Part shown: positions 24,921 to 38,898 of the stretch, in pieces | Numbering within the stretch: position 1 is the first letter of the stretch | Layout: every line of letters begins with the position of its first letter | Position numbers and translations under genes: made by a program | Assembly: GCA_020465985.1 (NCBI GenBank) | Contig: JAANYP010006933.1 | Location: 248,001-312,000, forward strand | Length of the DNA: 64,000 nucleotides | Direction of reading: 5' to 3' | Source: Centrapalus pauciflorus | Taxonomy: Eukaryota > Streptophyta > Magnoliopsida > Asterales > Asteraceae | Notes under the pieces: generated by a model | Told to the model about the DNA's origin: nothing | Seen by the model: only the letters and a program-made list of their open reading frames with translations | The model's database searches: none

Positions 24921-25049
24921 TTAGATATGTTCGAACAGACTTGGATAGATATCTTTTATGATATCTCTTGATTCCCAAGACTGATGCGAATCTTTGTGGT
25001 GCTTCCACTGAACGAGCACCATCTGTATTTCATGATTTATGCTTCTTTG
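24921..25049 (-). pseudogene. Remnant of integrase chromodomain in A1
   Basis: On the minus strand an open stretch ends at TAA 24921-24923. It reads INHEIQMVLVQWKHHKDSHQ, then SWESRDIIKDIYPSLFEHI. It matches the chromodomain end of Tekay-type integrases in spacing and in the VQW, W-E and YP-LF positions; compare G near 52700-52800 ([17 protein letters not shown], then YPQLF). It is the only pol-derived sequence seen in A1 and shows that the family arose from a chromovirus by internal deletion. The counterpart in A2 is 38779-38898. Confidence 0.75.
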
Positions 25050-26886
25050 AAATTCACAAATACAAGAAGCTCAAATTTCTCCTCAGAGTTCATATTTGAT
25101 TCAATATTTCGCTGTTATGTAATTGTAGTTGATCATTTTAGGAATTTCTGACTTATTATTCATACTCTTAATATGTGAGCTTTATGCCTTATGTCATAAT
25201 CAATTCAGATAATAACTCAATACATTAATTTGCCCATATATCTCTTTTTCGTTTTGATCTTGAGCCAGCTATGGCTTTTTAAATCTCTCATCTGTATTAT
25301 TGTAAAATTTTCATTTGCTAACTTATGCAATCACATAAGAGATTTTTAGGACTTCTGATTATCAGTTATATATTCACTTTGTGGGCTTTTAAGATTTAAT
25401 TTTATATCTCATTCAATTCGGCTAGCATCTCTATATATTAGTTAGCTCATATCTCTTTTCATTTGCTCTTGTAATAGTTGCAGAGCTTTTCGAGAGTCTG
25501 ATATCTGTACTTTTATGTTTCTTTTATTGATGATGTTACAATCATCAATCGCTTAGCCGATTTTTGATTTGTGCTGACTTGCTATGAAGACTTATAATTT
25601 TCTTTGCTCTATCAAACAAATGGAATCAATCCTCCGGCACAACAACCGAAGCCAACTCTTCATGTAACGACTCCACCTCACCCACCTTGGTCTCCAATTG
25701 CGCTGCCATATCTGCCAAATCCTTTACATAAGCAGCCTCTCGAGAAGCAAAATCCTCCAAGATGATCGAGTGTTTAAAAGCCGAAAATGAGAGACTGAGG
25801 CAAAATGTTGAAATGCTGCATTTAAAGTTCAATGAACAAAACAGGAGTTCGAACAGAGAATCAAAACTTCGGAGTTACAATCGACCACATCTTCTTTGCA
25901 ACGGTTTCAGTAGTTGATGGATATTTCAGGCAAGTCAAATATGATCAAGAACTTGAAGAGATTATACGCTTTCGAATCTTCCAGCGAATAGGAATATTAA
26001 CGACATAGAAAACAAATGCTATACAGAATCGAATTCCAAGAAAACGATTTTGATAGAAATCGACAATTTACTTAGGCTTTCTCGGTGTGATTCGTTAGAC
26101 ATGACGGCAGATTCTGTTATTGAAGTCAGGTCTCGAGTTACCAGGGTTTCAAAACCGTCTCCACGACCATTTACATCATCTTCTACTTTATCGTCATCAC
26201 CTTCCTCAATTAGTTCACTGTGCAATTCTGTCAAGAGGGCTTTGACAAAGCAATAACCTTTGGTTCTGTTTAATTATATGTATAGACTTATGTTTGACTT
26301 TTCATTGGTGAATTTCTGAATTTAAAATTACTTTACTCTTTTTGGTAGAAACTTTTTATTTTATGCGCAGTTTGGAATAAGAATTCCATATTTGATATCT
26401 CACTAGTCTCGCGTCGACGTAATGAGAATCCATTCTTACATTTATTTTGGCATATGACAGACTTTTCATTGGCCATTCATGGCTAATCGCTTGACTTAAC
26501 AAAGATCTTAATCTATTTCTTTGTCACTCTCGCTTTGTGTCTCTGACTTCTTTGATTCTTATTCAAGTTGTCATTGGGTGCTTAACAATTTGATTCAAAT
26601 ACTCTTCTCGTTAATATTTATTGAATCAACAACTTCTACCTCTGTCTCATTATAAGACACTCTATAATCATTCAGATTACAAGGATTTACGAAGTAGCTT
26701 GTGTTTAGGATTAAATTTCAATTTATCTCGGGTTTTGAATCATACATGATTCAGATTACAACCCATATGTCATCCGCATTATTCACTATCGATGACAGGG
26801 TTGCACAGTTAACTCACTACTTATTTTAGAACTGAACTTCAGCTGGCAATGGAATTAAATCTTTTATTTGTATAAGAAACTTATTA
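25050..26886 (-). other. A1 region between gag and the chromodomain remnant
   Basis: Mostly AT-rich and non-coding. Two short coding-like islands are conserved with A2: 25626-25832 (minus frame with ASREAAYVKDLADMAAQLET, a heptad-like helix ending in a stop) and 26019-26234 (acidic minus frame with ELIEEGDDDKVEDD; the opposite strand reads serine-rich). Their origin is not recognised; possible captured host sequence or relics of pol spacer. Confidence 0.4.
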
Positions 26887-28131
26887 TTAGTTACCATTGG
26901 GGTCTTTTGGCGTCTCTGGTGTCTCCTCAGCATCCTCAGCAGTTATATGGAAAGCTCGCGCCTTAGCTGTAGGTATCATTGTAGTACTCTGTTGGTTTGC
27001 TCTGCCAACTGGTTGTTCAGGATTAGTAAGCATGCGTGCATTTGGGCAATGTTTGGCATAATGTCCACACTCACCACAGTTGTAGCATACGTCGTTTCTT
27101 TCTGGGCATTCATCACTTCCATGTCCAATCTGTTTACAAGTGTAACACGTCAGATCTCTAGGGTTGCAGCGTCCGCTATGAAATTTGTTACAGCGTTTAC
27201 ACGGTCGTGCTCCTGACTGTAGGGAATAGACCCTAGTCTTCTGAGGCGTAGAGGATGCTTGTGACTGCTGCTGACTGGACTTTGATGAACTAAAGAATCT
27301 ACTAGATTTCTGTTTCTTAGGTGGAGATGGATAAGTAGGACTTATAGCCATCATAACAGGTTCACAACTAGAATCTGTGAATTCCCGCTCCACCATCCTT
27401 GCTGCTTCCACAATACTGAGATACGTTTTGAATTTTATACTACTCATTTGTCTTCTATATATTGGATTCAGACCCAGTCTGAATCGGTTTATCTTACGTT
27501 CTTCTGTTGCTACTTGATATGACGAGTAGCCACAAAGTCTCGAGAATTCATGCTCGTATTCATCAACGGTCTTAGTTCCTTGTTTCAATTGCATCAACTG
27601 CATCTCGAGTTCGTCTTGTTTGTCTGTTGGACAGTATTTGGCGTTGAACATCTCCAAGAACTGCTCCCAGTCCAATGTCATAATTGCTTCCTCACCATAG
27701 ATGCTCCTTTGTGTTTTCCACCAGGCTCTAGCAGCTCCAACAAATAGTGATGTAGCAAACTTAACTCTATTGCTATCCAGACATTCTGAGATACTGAAGA
27801 TCTATTCAGTATGACTTACCCAATCTAACGCTTGTATTGGGTTTACTGTGCCTTCAAACGTTATGGCACCAATCGCTTTGAAATCTTTGAATCTACAGCC
27901 TTTTGGCTGCACAACTCGTTGATTGACATGCTCATTATCGGATTCCGATTCGCTTGACTGTTCAGTTTGCTTCTTTTTATGTTTATTTCTCTTTTTATTT
28001 TTCTTTATTAATTCAATTTGCTCTAGCATAAACTTGTTTTGTTGCTCATTATTCTGGGTTATTAGTTGTTGCATCATTTCCAGGACTTGCTCTGGGGTCA
28101 TGCCACCTGATGGTCCACCTTCTCCTGACAT
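26887..28131 (-). pseudogene. Gag of A1 (one amber stop)
   Basis: The ATG at 28131 (MSGEGGPSGGMTPEQVLEMM) opens 415 codons, the same length as A2 gag. The only break is TAG at 27802-27804 (codon 110), where A2 has GAG. It contains the capsid domain (LDWEQFLEMFNAKYCPTDKQ; DEYEHEFSRLCGYSSY) and two CCHC knuckles (CYTCKQIGHGSDEC, CYNCGECGHYAKHC). The C-terminus ARAFHITAEDAEETPE resembles the junction before protease in C ([16 protein letters not shown]) but ends 11 codons later, so protease is cleanly absent. It would form the capsid shell that packages the element RNA. Confidence 0.9.
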
Positions 28132-28317
28132 AGCTCTGAAATTCAAATAACTAAATATTTAGCTCATTCGTCTAGCACATTGTACCCTTTCATGCCCCGT
28201 CCTACTAGTCTCTGAAACCTATCTTAGTTCAAGTCATCATGTCATGATTGATACTATAGCATTGCACAAGTTTGAGATCATGTATTACACGTAATACAAT
28301 GATTCACTCAAACTATT

Positions 28318-28329
28318 GCTCTGATACCA
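28318..28329 (-). promoter_or_regulatory. Primer binding site of A1
   Basis: Minus-strand TGGTATCAGAGC, initiator Met tRNA, three bases from the LTR end at 28333. Confidence 0.9.
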
Positions 28330-28332
28330 TCC

Positions 28333-30472
<2,140 letters not shown>

Positions 30473-30556
30473 CCCTGCGCCCTCAAAACATTGAGATTTG
30501 GAGCTAGAAAACAGTTCCAGCGTACCCCAAGCGTAGGCTGGCCGTACCCCGGGCAC
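30473..30556 (+). mobile_element. Element F 5' LTR, fragment 2
   Basis: Starts with the right CCCTG duplication of A1 and matches 58695-58778 of the F 3' LTR (gagatttggagctagaaaac region). It ends with GGCAC, the left target duplication of E. Confidence 0.88.
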
Positions 30557-31767
30557 TGATCAGGTCATTTTATACAGACTTTAATGTGTTTAAATGATAT
30601 TATTTTATGTATTAAGCCTTGGTACAATGATACATTTAATTCTTATTTATCAATTGAAGGATTAAAGCTTAAATGGAGTTAAAGTGTGTAAAATGAGCCT
30701 TAGAATGTTCTACTATTGACAAATCTCATTACGTATGTAGATAATCATCTCAAGCACAAGCCCGACAAAATTTGAGCGCAATCGGAGATCATTTATAGAA
30801 AGCCAAGCGTGGAGGGGGGCGCAGCCCTGCTCCCCAACCGAGTGCTCAACAGAACTATTTTGCCCAAAAAAGACGAGGAGCGTACACTGAAGCACAGGGC
30901 AAGCGCGAACCCAATCGCGTGGGGGGGGGGGGGGGGGGGCAGCCCTGCTCCCCAATCGAGTGCTCAACAGAATGATTTTTTCTACCAAAATACGTGAGCG
31001 CAGACCCAAGCGCAGGGGGGCGCAGGGTTAGGGTTTGGTTCCTTCTACGCTCCATTGTTTCCTCCATCAATCCTACAACTACGAAACATGTTAATGACAA
31101 GTTCAATGTTTCGTACAAGTTGGTTGATGATCATATCATTATAGGTCAAGTGTTTGTTTATTAGCTAAGTATTTGTGTTTTCCGTTAGTTTACCATTGTA
31201 ACGAACAATATATTTTATTTAGTTTTCTGTGTGATTATTATTTAAAAATATTGTTCCGTTCGTTTTTATTTATATCTTTATCGTATGACGCGTCGTAGCC
31301 ATGTTACACGTCGTGTCGAGCTCATTAGATTAGAAGTTAAGACGGACTGTGAATATGACACGATTCGTGCCCAAAATACGGATTGCAATAGATTTGATTG
31401 TCATAATTATGTTTATGTGGTTAGGTTATAAAAATAATTAATCGGAATCATAAATAATTAATTAATTAGCAACCCTAAGCCAATTATCCATAATTCTACC
31501 CAAACCCTAAATCCAAAGTTGTTGGTGTTCTTATTTTCTTTAAGTTTTCATAACAAAGCTATAATTAATTTTCCAAAGTTTCGCTCAATAATTTCCTTCC
31601 GTCAATTAGTTAAATAATTCGTTTTTATCATTAGTTAATAACTACTGTAGAATAATACTGATAATCACATGCTCCCTGAGTAGACGATCTCTTTTACCCT
31701 AGCTATAAGTTAAGGTGATTGGTGTTTTTATAAATTATATTTGAACGCTTTACGACGAGCGTTGTCA
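30557..31767 (+). mobile_element. Element E 5' LTR
   Basis: It is 1211 bp. Relative to the 3' LTR it lacks about 175 bp after 'ggggggcgca' (31022), including the TATA box present in the 3' copy at 34168-34174. It has poly-G runs and the GC motif 'gggcgcagccctgc' at 30815-30830 and 30937-30955. Confidence 0.8.
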
Positions 31768-31770
31768 AAA

Positions 31771-31788
31771 TGGCACCGTTGTCGTGGA
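31771..31788 (+). promoter_or_regulatory. Primer binding site of E (tRNA-Asp, degenerate)
   Basis: TGGCACCGTTGTCGTGGA differs from the B primer site at two positions and lies three bases after the LTR end. Confidence 0.8.
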
Positions 31789-31861
31789 GCTAGTGCGTTT
31801 GTTAATTTTGTTTTACGGTAGTTGTTTAGATTCACGTTGTTTCATTTTAGATTTTTTTTTA

Positions 31862-32510
31862 AATGTTTGGAATTGAATCTTCATATGATTATGATTACTA
31901 TCCATCCAAACATAGTTACCCGGATTAAAATGATCAATACTATTTAAATGATAATCATGATTCTTACTACTCGAGTCGTGATTCATACAATCCATGGGAA
32001 CGGTATCTGGATTCTGATGAGTATTATTATAATGATTATTATCCATCTCAGCAACGATCATATGATGAAAATCGGTGCTTTCAAGAGAATGTTATGACAT
32101 TCGTGAGGGAATGCATGACATTTATGGAGGCAAACACCAAGCATCTCCAATGTCTTGTGAACGCATGGGGACAAATCACCGAATTGTTCTTAAAACAAGA
32201 AGCTGAGAAGGAGAAGCACGTGGAGACGGATGACGAATTTCATGATGAGCGAGGATTCGAGCATCAAGATATCCATCAAGAAAAGTCCTTGGAATTTTTG
32301 AACTCTAACGAGGAAGAGAGAGTCACAAGTGAAGTTGCTATAGAAATTGATTCACTGCTAGAACCATCAACGGAGACAACTCCATGTTTCGAACTCCCTT
32401 ATTTTAATTATTATTTGAAAAGTTTTATGCCTGAAACTAACTCTAATTCAATGTTAATTGTTTTTCATGAAATTTCAGGTACCTATGCAGTACGAATCGC
32501 ACGAAGGTGA
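31862..32510 (+). pseudogene. Tyrosine-rich ORF of element E
   Basis: The ATG at 31862 opens a 216-codon frame with a single TAA at 31925-31927. The first 70 residues are rich in Tyr, Asp, Asn and Ser (YDYDYYPSKHSYPD, DEYYYNDYYPSQQRSYDEN). Then comes a helical segment (MTFVRECMTFMEANTKHLQ) and a glutamate-rich tail. There is no zinc knuckle or capsid motif. I do not recognise the family; it sits where gag would begin in a full Athila element, so it may be a highly reduced gag N-terminus or an acquired ORF. The single stop suggests it was coding until recently. Confidence 0.5.
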
Positions 32511-33770
32511 AAACCGATCAAATATCCGGGTAATGTGTGTGGACAAGGTGACAAACCACCTTGAAGAGGTACCGTCTGGTTGAAGACGTAAAACTTAGCG
32601 CTTCTTGGGAGGCAACCCAATGAACTTTGTGGGTGTGTTCAATAGAAACCCTCACGAGACTATAACTCGTCCACCTGGGCTACTGGGGGGTTTAAAGCCT
32701 TGTTGCACATGCTAAGTGCAATCATGATCCCTACGAAGGTGAGGTTTAGTTTATATTTATGTTTATGTTTTCTAATTATTTTGATTGCATTATAGTTTAT
32801 AGTTCTCAATTGCATATCATGCATGATTTAAAAGAAATATAGGTGTATTAGGGAATTAAGTTGGGGAGGTTTGCCCTCATCCGAATTACTAATGCGTTAA
32901 AAGATTTAACTCACCTTTTAATTAAATCATGATATGAATTGCTTATTTACATTTTAGTTCATTGCATTTAAGTTAGTTTAGTTTTTCATGATTTTTAGTT
33001 TTTTTTTATTTTACAATCGTGTGTTCACCCTTGAATAATAGTTGATTGATTAACCAATTAAAAGTAGAAATGCACCGGTCTTATCTCCCTAATTTTATTT
33101 TGCTTTGAGCAAGTAACTTAAAATGATGATTCTAGTTAGGAAATAGATTAATACCAAGTGATATCGGTGATGATCGAGTTAATTTGAAAATTATTAAAAA
33201 GAGTCATAATGAATATGCATGCATGAAATTAATAAAAGAATTTGAGTATGTTACACTTGTGTGTGGTTTCAAAGAATAAAACACTTTATCAAAACCAATG
33301 TTTCAAAAGACATCGATACACCTAAGCAATAAGGGGGAGTGTTGCAAATAAACCCGTGAGATGTAGGTGCTTAAATTGTAAGGGGTGGCCTAACGAGTTC
33401 GGAAAAGAAGTCTGAGAGGTATTCTATACCTAACCCCCTAAAGTCAACTGGTTTGGGAGTGGTTGATTGATTTTCCGTTACATGGACTCGTTAGAAAGTC
33501 ATGTTCAAACCCTTAAGAAAATAACTCATAAGTGTGCTAAAAAAGATACATAAATTATCAAATGATAAGTGAGTTTAGTATAAATGTCAAAAACCGGTAG
33601 AATTGTATGTATGTAACCTTAAGCAAAAAATGTGGTTTATGGTGAGAAATGTTTGGGAGGTAAGTGTTAATAGCGATTTTAACACAGTGTAACAGATATG
33701 GATTTTTTGTTATGATAATGCATGGATATTTAGTAAGACGACTATTATTAATTTAATAAATTAATTAAGA
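32511..33770 (+). other. Element E 3' non-coding region with conserved Athila blocks
   Basis: Contains the post-integrase block (32577-32720: GAAGACGTAAAACTTAGCGC..GGGAGGCAACC), an internal purine tract AAGTTGGGGAGG (32858-32872), and the later block (33328-33503: CAATAAGGGGGAG ... CTGGTTTGGGAGTGGTTGA ... GTTACATGGA). No ORF of note. The terminal purine tract is not recognisable. Confidence 0.7.
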
Positions 33771-35032
33771 GAGTTAAAGTGAGTAAAATGAGTCTTAGAA
33801 TGTTCTACTATTGACAAATCTCATTACGTATGTAGATAATCATCTTTAGCACAAGCCCGACTAAATTTGAGCGCAAGAGAAGAACATTTATAGAAAACCA
33901 AGCGCAGATGGGGGGCGCAGCCCTGCTCCCCAACCGAGTGCTCAACAGTACTATTTTGCCCACAAAAAGACGAGGAGTGTACACTGAAGCGCAGACCCAA
34001 ACACAGGGGGTGGGGGGGGGGCAGCCCTGCTCCCCAACCGAGTGCTCAACAGAATGATTTTTTTCTACCAAAATACGCAAGTGCAGACCCAAGCACAGGG
34101 GGGCGCATGCCTGCGCCTGACCCATAAAAAAGAAATTCCGCGTTTTTTTTATGGTTTTGAGGTTTCCTATATATGAGAAGCTGCCAGACGAAAAAGGGTG
34201 TAATTTTGACGCAAAATTGGAGAGAAAAAGAAGAACAAAGACTCAGATTCATCACTCACGATGTAGTCGGCGAGATAACAACAGTGAAGGGTTAGGGTTT
34301 GGTTCCTTCTACGCTCCATTGTTTCCTCCATCAATCCTACAACTACGAAACATGATCCTGACAAGTTTACTATTTCGTACAAGTTGGTTGATGATCATAT
34401 CATTATCGTTCAAGAGTTTGTTTATTAGCTAAGTATTTGTGTTTTTCGTTAGTTTATCACTGTAACGGATGATATTTTTTATTTAGTTTTCTGTGTGATT
34501 ATTATTTAAATATATCGTTCCGTTCGTTTCTATTTATATCTTTATCGTAAGACGCGTTGTCGACGTGTTACATGTCGTGCCGATCTCATTAGATTAGGAG
34601 TTAAGACAGACTATGAATATGACACGATTCGTGCCCAAAATACGGATTGCGATAGATTTGACTGTCATAACTATGTCTATGTGGTTAGGTTATAAAAATA
34701 ATTAATCGGAATCATAAAAAAATTATTTAATTAGCAACCCTATGTCGATTATCCATAATTCCACCCGAACCCTAAATCCAAAGTTGTTGGTGTTCTTATT
34801 TTCATTAAGTTTTCGTAACAAAGCTATAATTAAATTTCCAAATTTTCGCTCAATCACTTCTTTCTGTCAATTAGTTTAATAATTCGTTTTTATCATTAGT
34901 TAAAAACTATCGTAGAATAATATCTATAACCACATGCTCCCTAAGGAGACGATGCCACTTACCCTAGTTATAAGTTAAGGTGATTAGTGTTTTTATAAAT
35001 TATATTTGAACGCTTTACGCAGAGCATTATCT
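33771..35032 (+). mobile_element. Element E 3' LTR, start lost
   Basis: It matches 30676-31767. The first 119 bp of the LTR are not recognisable before 33771. It keeps the GC motif 'gggcgcatgcctgcgcc' (34110-34126) and a TATATAT box at 34168-34174. It ends ATTATCT, where the 5' copy has TTGTCA. Confidence 0.75.
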
Positions 35033-35868
35033 GGCGCAGGGGGGCGTAGGGCTACGCCCGGGCTACGCTTGTGGGGCGTAGGGCTACGCCCGGGCTACGC
35101 TTGTGCGGCGTAAAAACCCTCAGGCCACTTTTCTGAGTCCGTAACCCTGCCGGAGTTGATTCACGGGTCAAGTACGAAGAAGGTGGAGTGCAATCGTTCG
35201 TGCCCTAGAAGCCTAAGATGATGTCTCTAATCATTCTCGGTGAAGAACATGCGATGAGAGGCTAAACCACTATAACCATTTGTGGAGGATCTACGGATAA
35301 GTTTTATTTACTTGAATATCTTTTTATGTGTTAATGTATTTTATGATTCTTGAATATTTTGTGTAATGCAAATGATACACATTTGGTTGTTATTATGAGT
35401 AAATGGTTTAGTTTGTAAAAGCAAGATAGTTCATAGTGATATTTTTATTTGTGCCGAGTCCATTAGCTTAGGGATTAAGACAAGTAATAAATGTTGCATG
35501 CGTTATGCCGAGATTTATTGGTTAAAGTATTTACGATTAATATAACTAAGTAATTGGTTATGTCCATGTGACCGTTGCGTGATATTCAAGTGGATAATAA
35601 CATATGCCGTAGTGATATCGTAAATGGTCATCTTTAATTCGATTTTTCAATCGGTCAATTTTTATTTGCTCACCGTTGTTTTAGCAGTAATGTAGTTTTA
35701 ATCACCTCGCCCAAACAATCCAATTCACAATTTAAATCACTTTTCTAATCAAAAAGAAGCTAGCATTAACCCTAACAAACCTACACGCTCCCTGCGGATT
35801 CGACCCTTACTTCCCTACACTAGTAGGTAGTTTGGACTATTTCTACGGGCCACAACGATGGCTCGTCA
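35033..35868 (+). mobile_element. Element F 5' LTR, fragment 3
   Basis: It matches 58779-59770. It begins with a 32-bp tandem duplication (35041-35072, 35073-35104) of the GC motif 'gggcgtagggctacgcccgg'. About 90 bp containing the TATA box are missing between 'gtaaccct' and 'gccggagttg' (35145-35155). It ends GGCTCGTCA. Confidence 0.85.
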
Positions 35869-35873
35869 GATTT

Positions 35874-35891
35874 TTACGTTGTTGCCGGGGA
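35874..35891 (+). promoter_or_regulatory. Primer binding site of F (tRNA-Asp, degenerate)
   Basis: TTACGTTGTTGCCGGGGA agrees with the canonical Asp primer site at 14 of 18 positions, including all of the last eleven. Confidence 0.65.
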
Positions 35892-36128
35892 GCGGTAAGC
35901 GCTTTGTTAGGGCTAGTAAGTTAGTTTTGCCTTAGTTTAGTTTAGTGCTTTATTTTTAGTTGTTTTTATTTCTATTTATAAAAAACTCAAAAGCAAAAAA
36001 AAAAAAAGGCCATAAATCCCAAAAAAAAAAAAAAAAAAAAAAAAGGTAATTGTTGTCACTCTACTTTTACCACAAAAAATATAAAATAATAAAAAATAAA
36101 AATAAAAAATTATTAGTTAACTAAGTAC

Positions 36129-36283
36129 TGAAGTTTAAGAGTAATCTAAGGTGCACTGAGGACGTAATTAATCAAGAGGAAGAAATTCCAACCATCGAGG
36201 AGCCAAATCTAGTCGGAAGTCTCGACATTGAAACACCAGAGCCTTTAATTGTCGAAATGGGTGAAGAAATAAAAAGGACTGTT
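36129..36283 (+). pseudogene. Gag of F, N-terminal piece before A2
   Basis: An open frame follows a TAA at 36126: acidic sequence with INQEEEIPTIEEPNLVGSLD, ending KRTV at the CTGTT duplication. It continues across A2 as TVESHYRPGDVSDHSP from 44764, matching TVESHYRSGDIPDPSP in the gag of B. Upstream, 35892-36128 is non-coding with two poly-A tracts (35996-36043). Confidence 0.8.
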
Positions 36284-38741
36284 TGTGAGACCCTCTGATT
36301 TCTCAAAGGTCTCAAATCAAGGCCCAGTCGCAATGCAATATCAATCAGGAAACTAAGATAAAACTAACAATTGCGGAAATAAAGTTAATTACAAACAGAG
36401 ACAAAAGACTAAGTATAAGGTACAAACTTCTAGACCATTTCATCAAAGCACAAATGTAAACTAGCCCAATCCCCAAAGCTAAATCTTCAATCAAGTACCA
36501 AGGTATTGGAACAGGTTCTAATGCACTTCAAGCTCTTTCAACGTCCTGACCTATGAACTAGGTCCAGCCAATCCTTTGCCTTTACCTGAAAAATAATGCA
36601 ACAACGGGTAAGCTTAAATGCTTAGTGAGAATGCAGAATTTCACATTTAACATGCAGTTATGAACGCGGAAGCACATGCACTACACTCGGCTCATGCACG
36701 GCTCAGCTCTATGCTTATGCACTGCACTAGGCTCATGCACAGCTCAAATCTCGAAGGGACATTGGCCAATTAATGCTCTTTTGATGCGCGACTTTGCTCA
36801 GCTCCCAGTTATAAAACTGTTGTTGCTCTTGAGACTTTTAGACAAATTCATAAAGAATGCTCGGATGATGATAAATCCATACACACGCATCATTAGTGGG
36901 GATCAGCCACGTACTGGGCTAGCTACCAGTAAAAGCTCTATATGGATATCATCGGAATGCTCAGCTCTAGCTACCCTCTGTGCTTTCATCACGTAAATCA
37001 GCACATCATAAGCCTAACATTAACCCAACACTGAGCAATAGTGATGGTGTTAAGCTTAACAATCAAGTGACTCGTCAAAGAATCGAATCTAGAAGAAGAA
37101 ATACTCAGCTCAACAAATCATAGTAAATATACTATGACAATATTTCAATAAGCTCAAGATCAGAATATCAATAAATCAGAATCATGCAACAAAAGTCTCA
37201 ATTCACATAATATGCAGTTAAAATGAAATCTACAACTCACAGTTACTGGTTATTTGCACTTTCTGGCTCTGGCTCAGTTGCTCTCAATCTGTTAATCATA
37301 TCATTATTGATATTTATTAGCCTCAGAAACATTTGAATAATAAATTCAATGTTCATTCGTTTAATAAGCTCGAGATTCGTTAGTTTGGTCTTTTAATCTC
37401 AACATTTCGTATCTTGATTATATGCTCATCAATCTTATCAAAATCTTTCTTTAAATTCTTCATGGATCTTTGGATATATATATATATATAGTTAATCCTA
37501 AAAGCATTCATTGATATTTTATGTATTGTATACGAATTCATTTAATATATTCAAGCTTAAGGAGTGGGTTTCAAGTTTACCAATTAAATTGAAGCCTTTA
37601 TGTATTAGATTTGAACACATTCGAATCTAAGAAATAGATTCGAAGCCTGTAGGAAATTAAACTCGAATCCTTGTCACAATATAAGTTAGAATCGAAGGCT
37701 ATGTGTTAGATTCGAAATACCCTTCGAATCTAACATCAGATTCGAACACCTCATCAAATTCAAAGGTCATCTTCAAATCTAATAATAAATTCGAGGCACA
37801 TGGTCTTTTTGTTGCTAGATTCGATTCTACTCACTAAATTCGAAACTTATATGAAGTTAAACTCGAGTCTATATCGTAATATAGGCTAGAATCGAAAACC
37901 ATTCGAATCTAACATTAGTTTCGAACCCCATACCAAACTCGAAGGTTTATGTTCGAATCTGTGAATAGATTCGAAATCCTTATATTAGTTTCGAATATCC
38001 AATTTCGAGTTTATGGTTTAGAGTCGAATTTCAAGGCTAGATTCGAACCCAATTCGAATCTAATCATAAAATCGAGTTTGTTCTTTGTTTTCTCGAGTTT
38101 GTTCATCTTTTACATCTTTAAAACATTCGTTTTAGGTCTAAAATCACATATATTCTAAGTACTATTCCTAGATTTGTTTATATTATACTCATTCTAGTTA
38201 AATCTCAAGTTAAACTAGCTTAAATCTCATAAAAATAGTAAATTCGAGTTTATCTCTTAAAAACCGAAAGATATAAAACTTAAAACGTAAATTCTTACCT
38301 TGAATTCATGCGTAATCATTCATGCAAATGCATAATCTTGTAGTACTCTTCGCAATCTTCCCGATGACATATAAATCTTGGAAATCCGACGGTCGGTTTG
38401 AAAGAAATCTTAGAGAGATGTAGAGAGAGAGTAGAGAGAGAGAAAGTCTAGAGAGAGAGTATAGAGAGAGAGTATAAATCTGATTTTATGACTTAAATTC
38501 CGTTTATATACTTTAACTAGTTATGTTTGCTACTTAACTCACTATTACTTTCGTATCTTATATATCTTTTATTTAATTATCTTAATAATTTATTAAATCA
38601 TAAATCATAATTTAAATATTTATAAAATTTAATTAAATATTCTAAAACTTAATTAATTTTATAATTCAAAGTACTGTAATAATATTACATTATTGGTTCG
38701 ATGATCAGATATTTAGTTGGGCTAATAGTTGGGTTGTTACA
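36284..38741 (-). mobile_element. Element A2 3' LTR
   Basis: 2458 bp. It includes the TTCGAA/ATTCGAATCTA motif array (37618-38085), a CT-rich leader (38408-38480), a TATA box TATATAAAC on the minus strand at 38503-38510, and only 17 bp of TA repeat (37474-37490). Confidence 0.92.
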
Positions 38742-38778
38742 GAATGGGCTCCACCACGCACAAACTTCGTCCTCGAAG

Positions 38779-38898
38779 TTAGATATGTTCGAACAGACTT
38801 GGGCAGATAGCTTTTATGATATCTCTTAATTCCCAAGGCTGATACAAACTTTTGTGGTGTTTCCACTGAACGAGCACCATCTGTATTTCATGGTTTAT
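38779..38898 (-). pseudogene. Remnant of integrase chromodomain in A2
   Basis: Open to TAA 38779-38781. It reads HEIQMVLVQWKHHKSLYQPW, then ELRDIIKAICPSLFEHI. The near-identical frame to A1, with mostly amino-acid-tolerated changes, supports common origin from a chromovirus integrase. Not translated with gag as far as can be seen, since it lies about 1.9 kb downstream of the gag stop. Confidence 0.75.

Larger units (their letters stand above)
30557..35032 (+). mobile_element. Element E: non-autonomous Athila-like element
   Basis: The 5' LTR starts TGATCAGG and ends TTGTCA. GGCAC precedes it and GGCGC (35033-35037) follows the 3' LTR, a target duplication with one change. Internal parts are a degenerate tRNA-Asp primer site, one tyrosine-rich ORF and the conserved Athila 3' non-coding blocks. 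Gag, protease, RT, RNase H and integrase are all absent. The total of 4.5 kb fits a deletion derivative or LARD-like element mobilised in trans. Confidence 0.8.

Noticed and set aside
37949..38158. ORF of 69 codons identical in both A2 LTRs (37949 and 43971)
   Set aside because: Identity is due to LTR duplication. The frame runs through the TTCGAA array and has no family resemblance.
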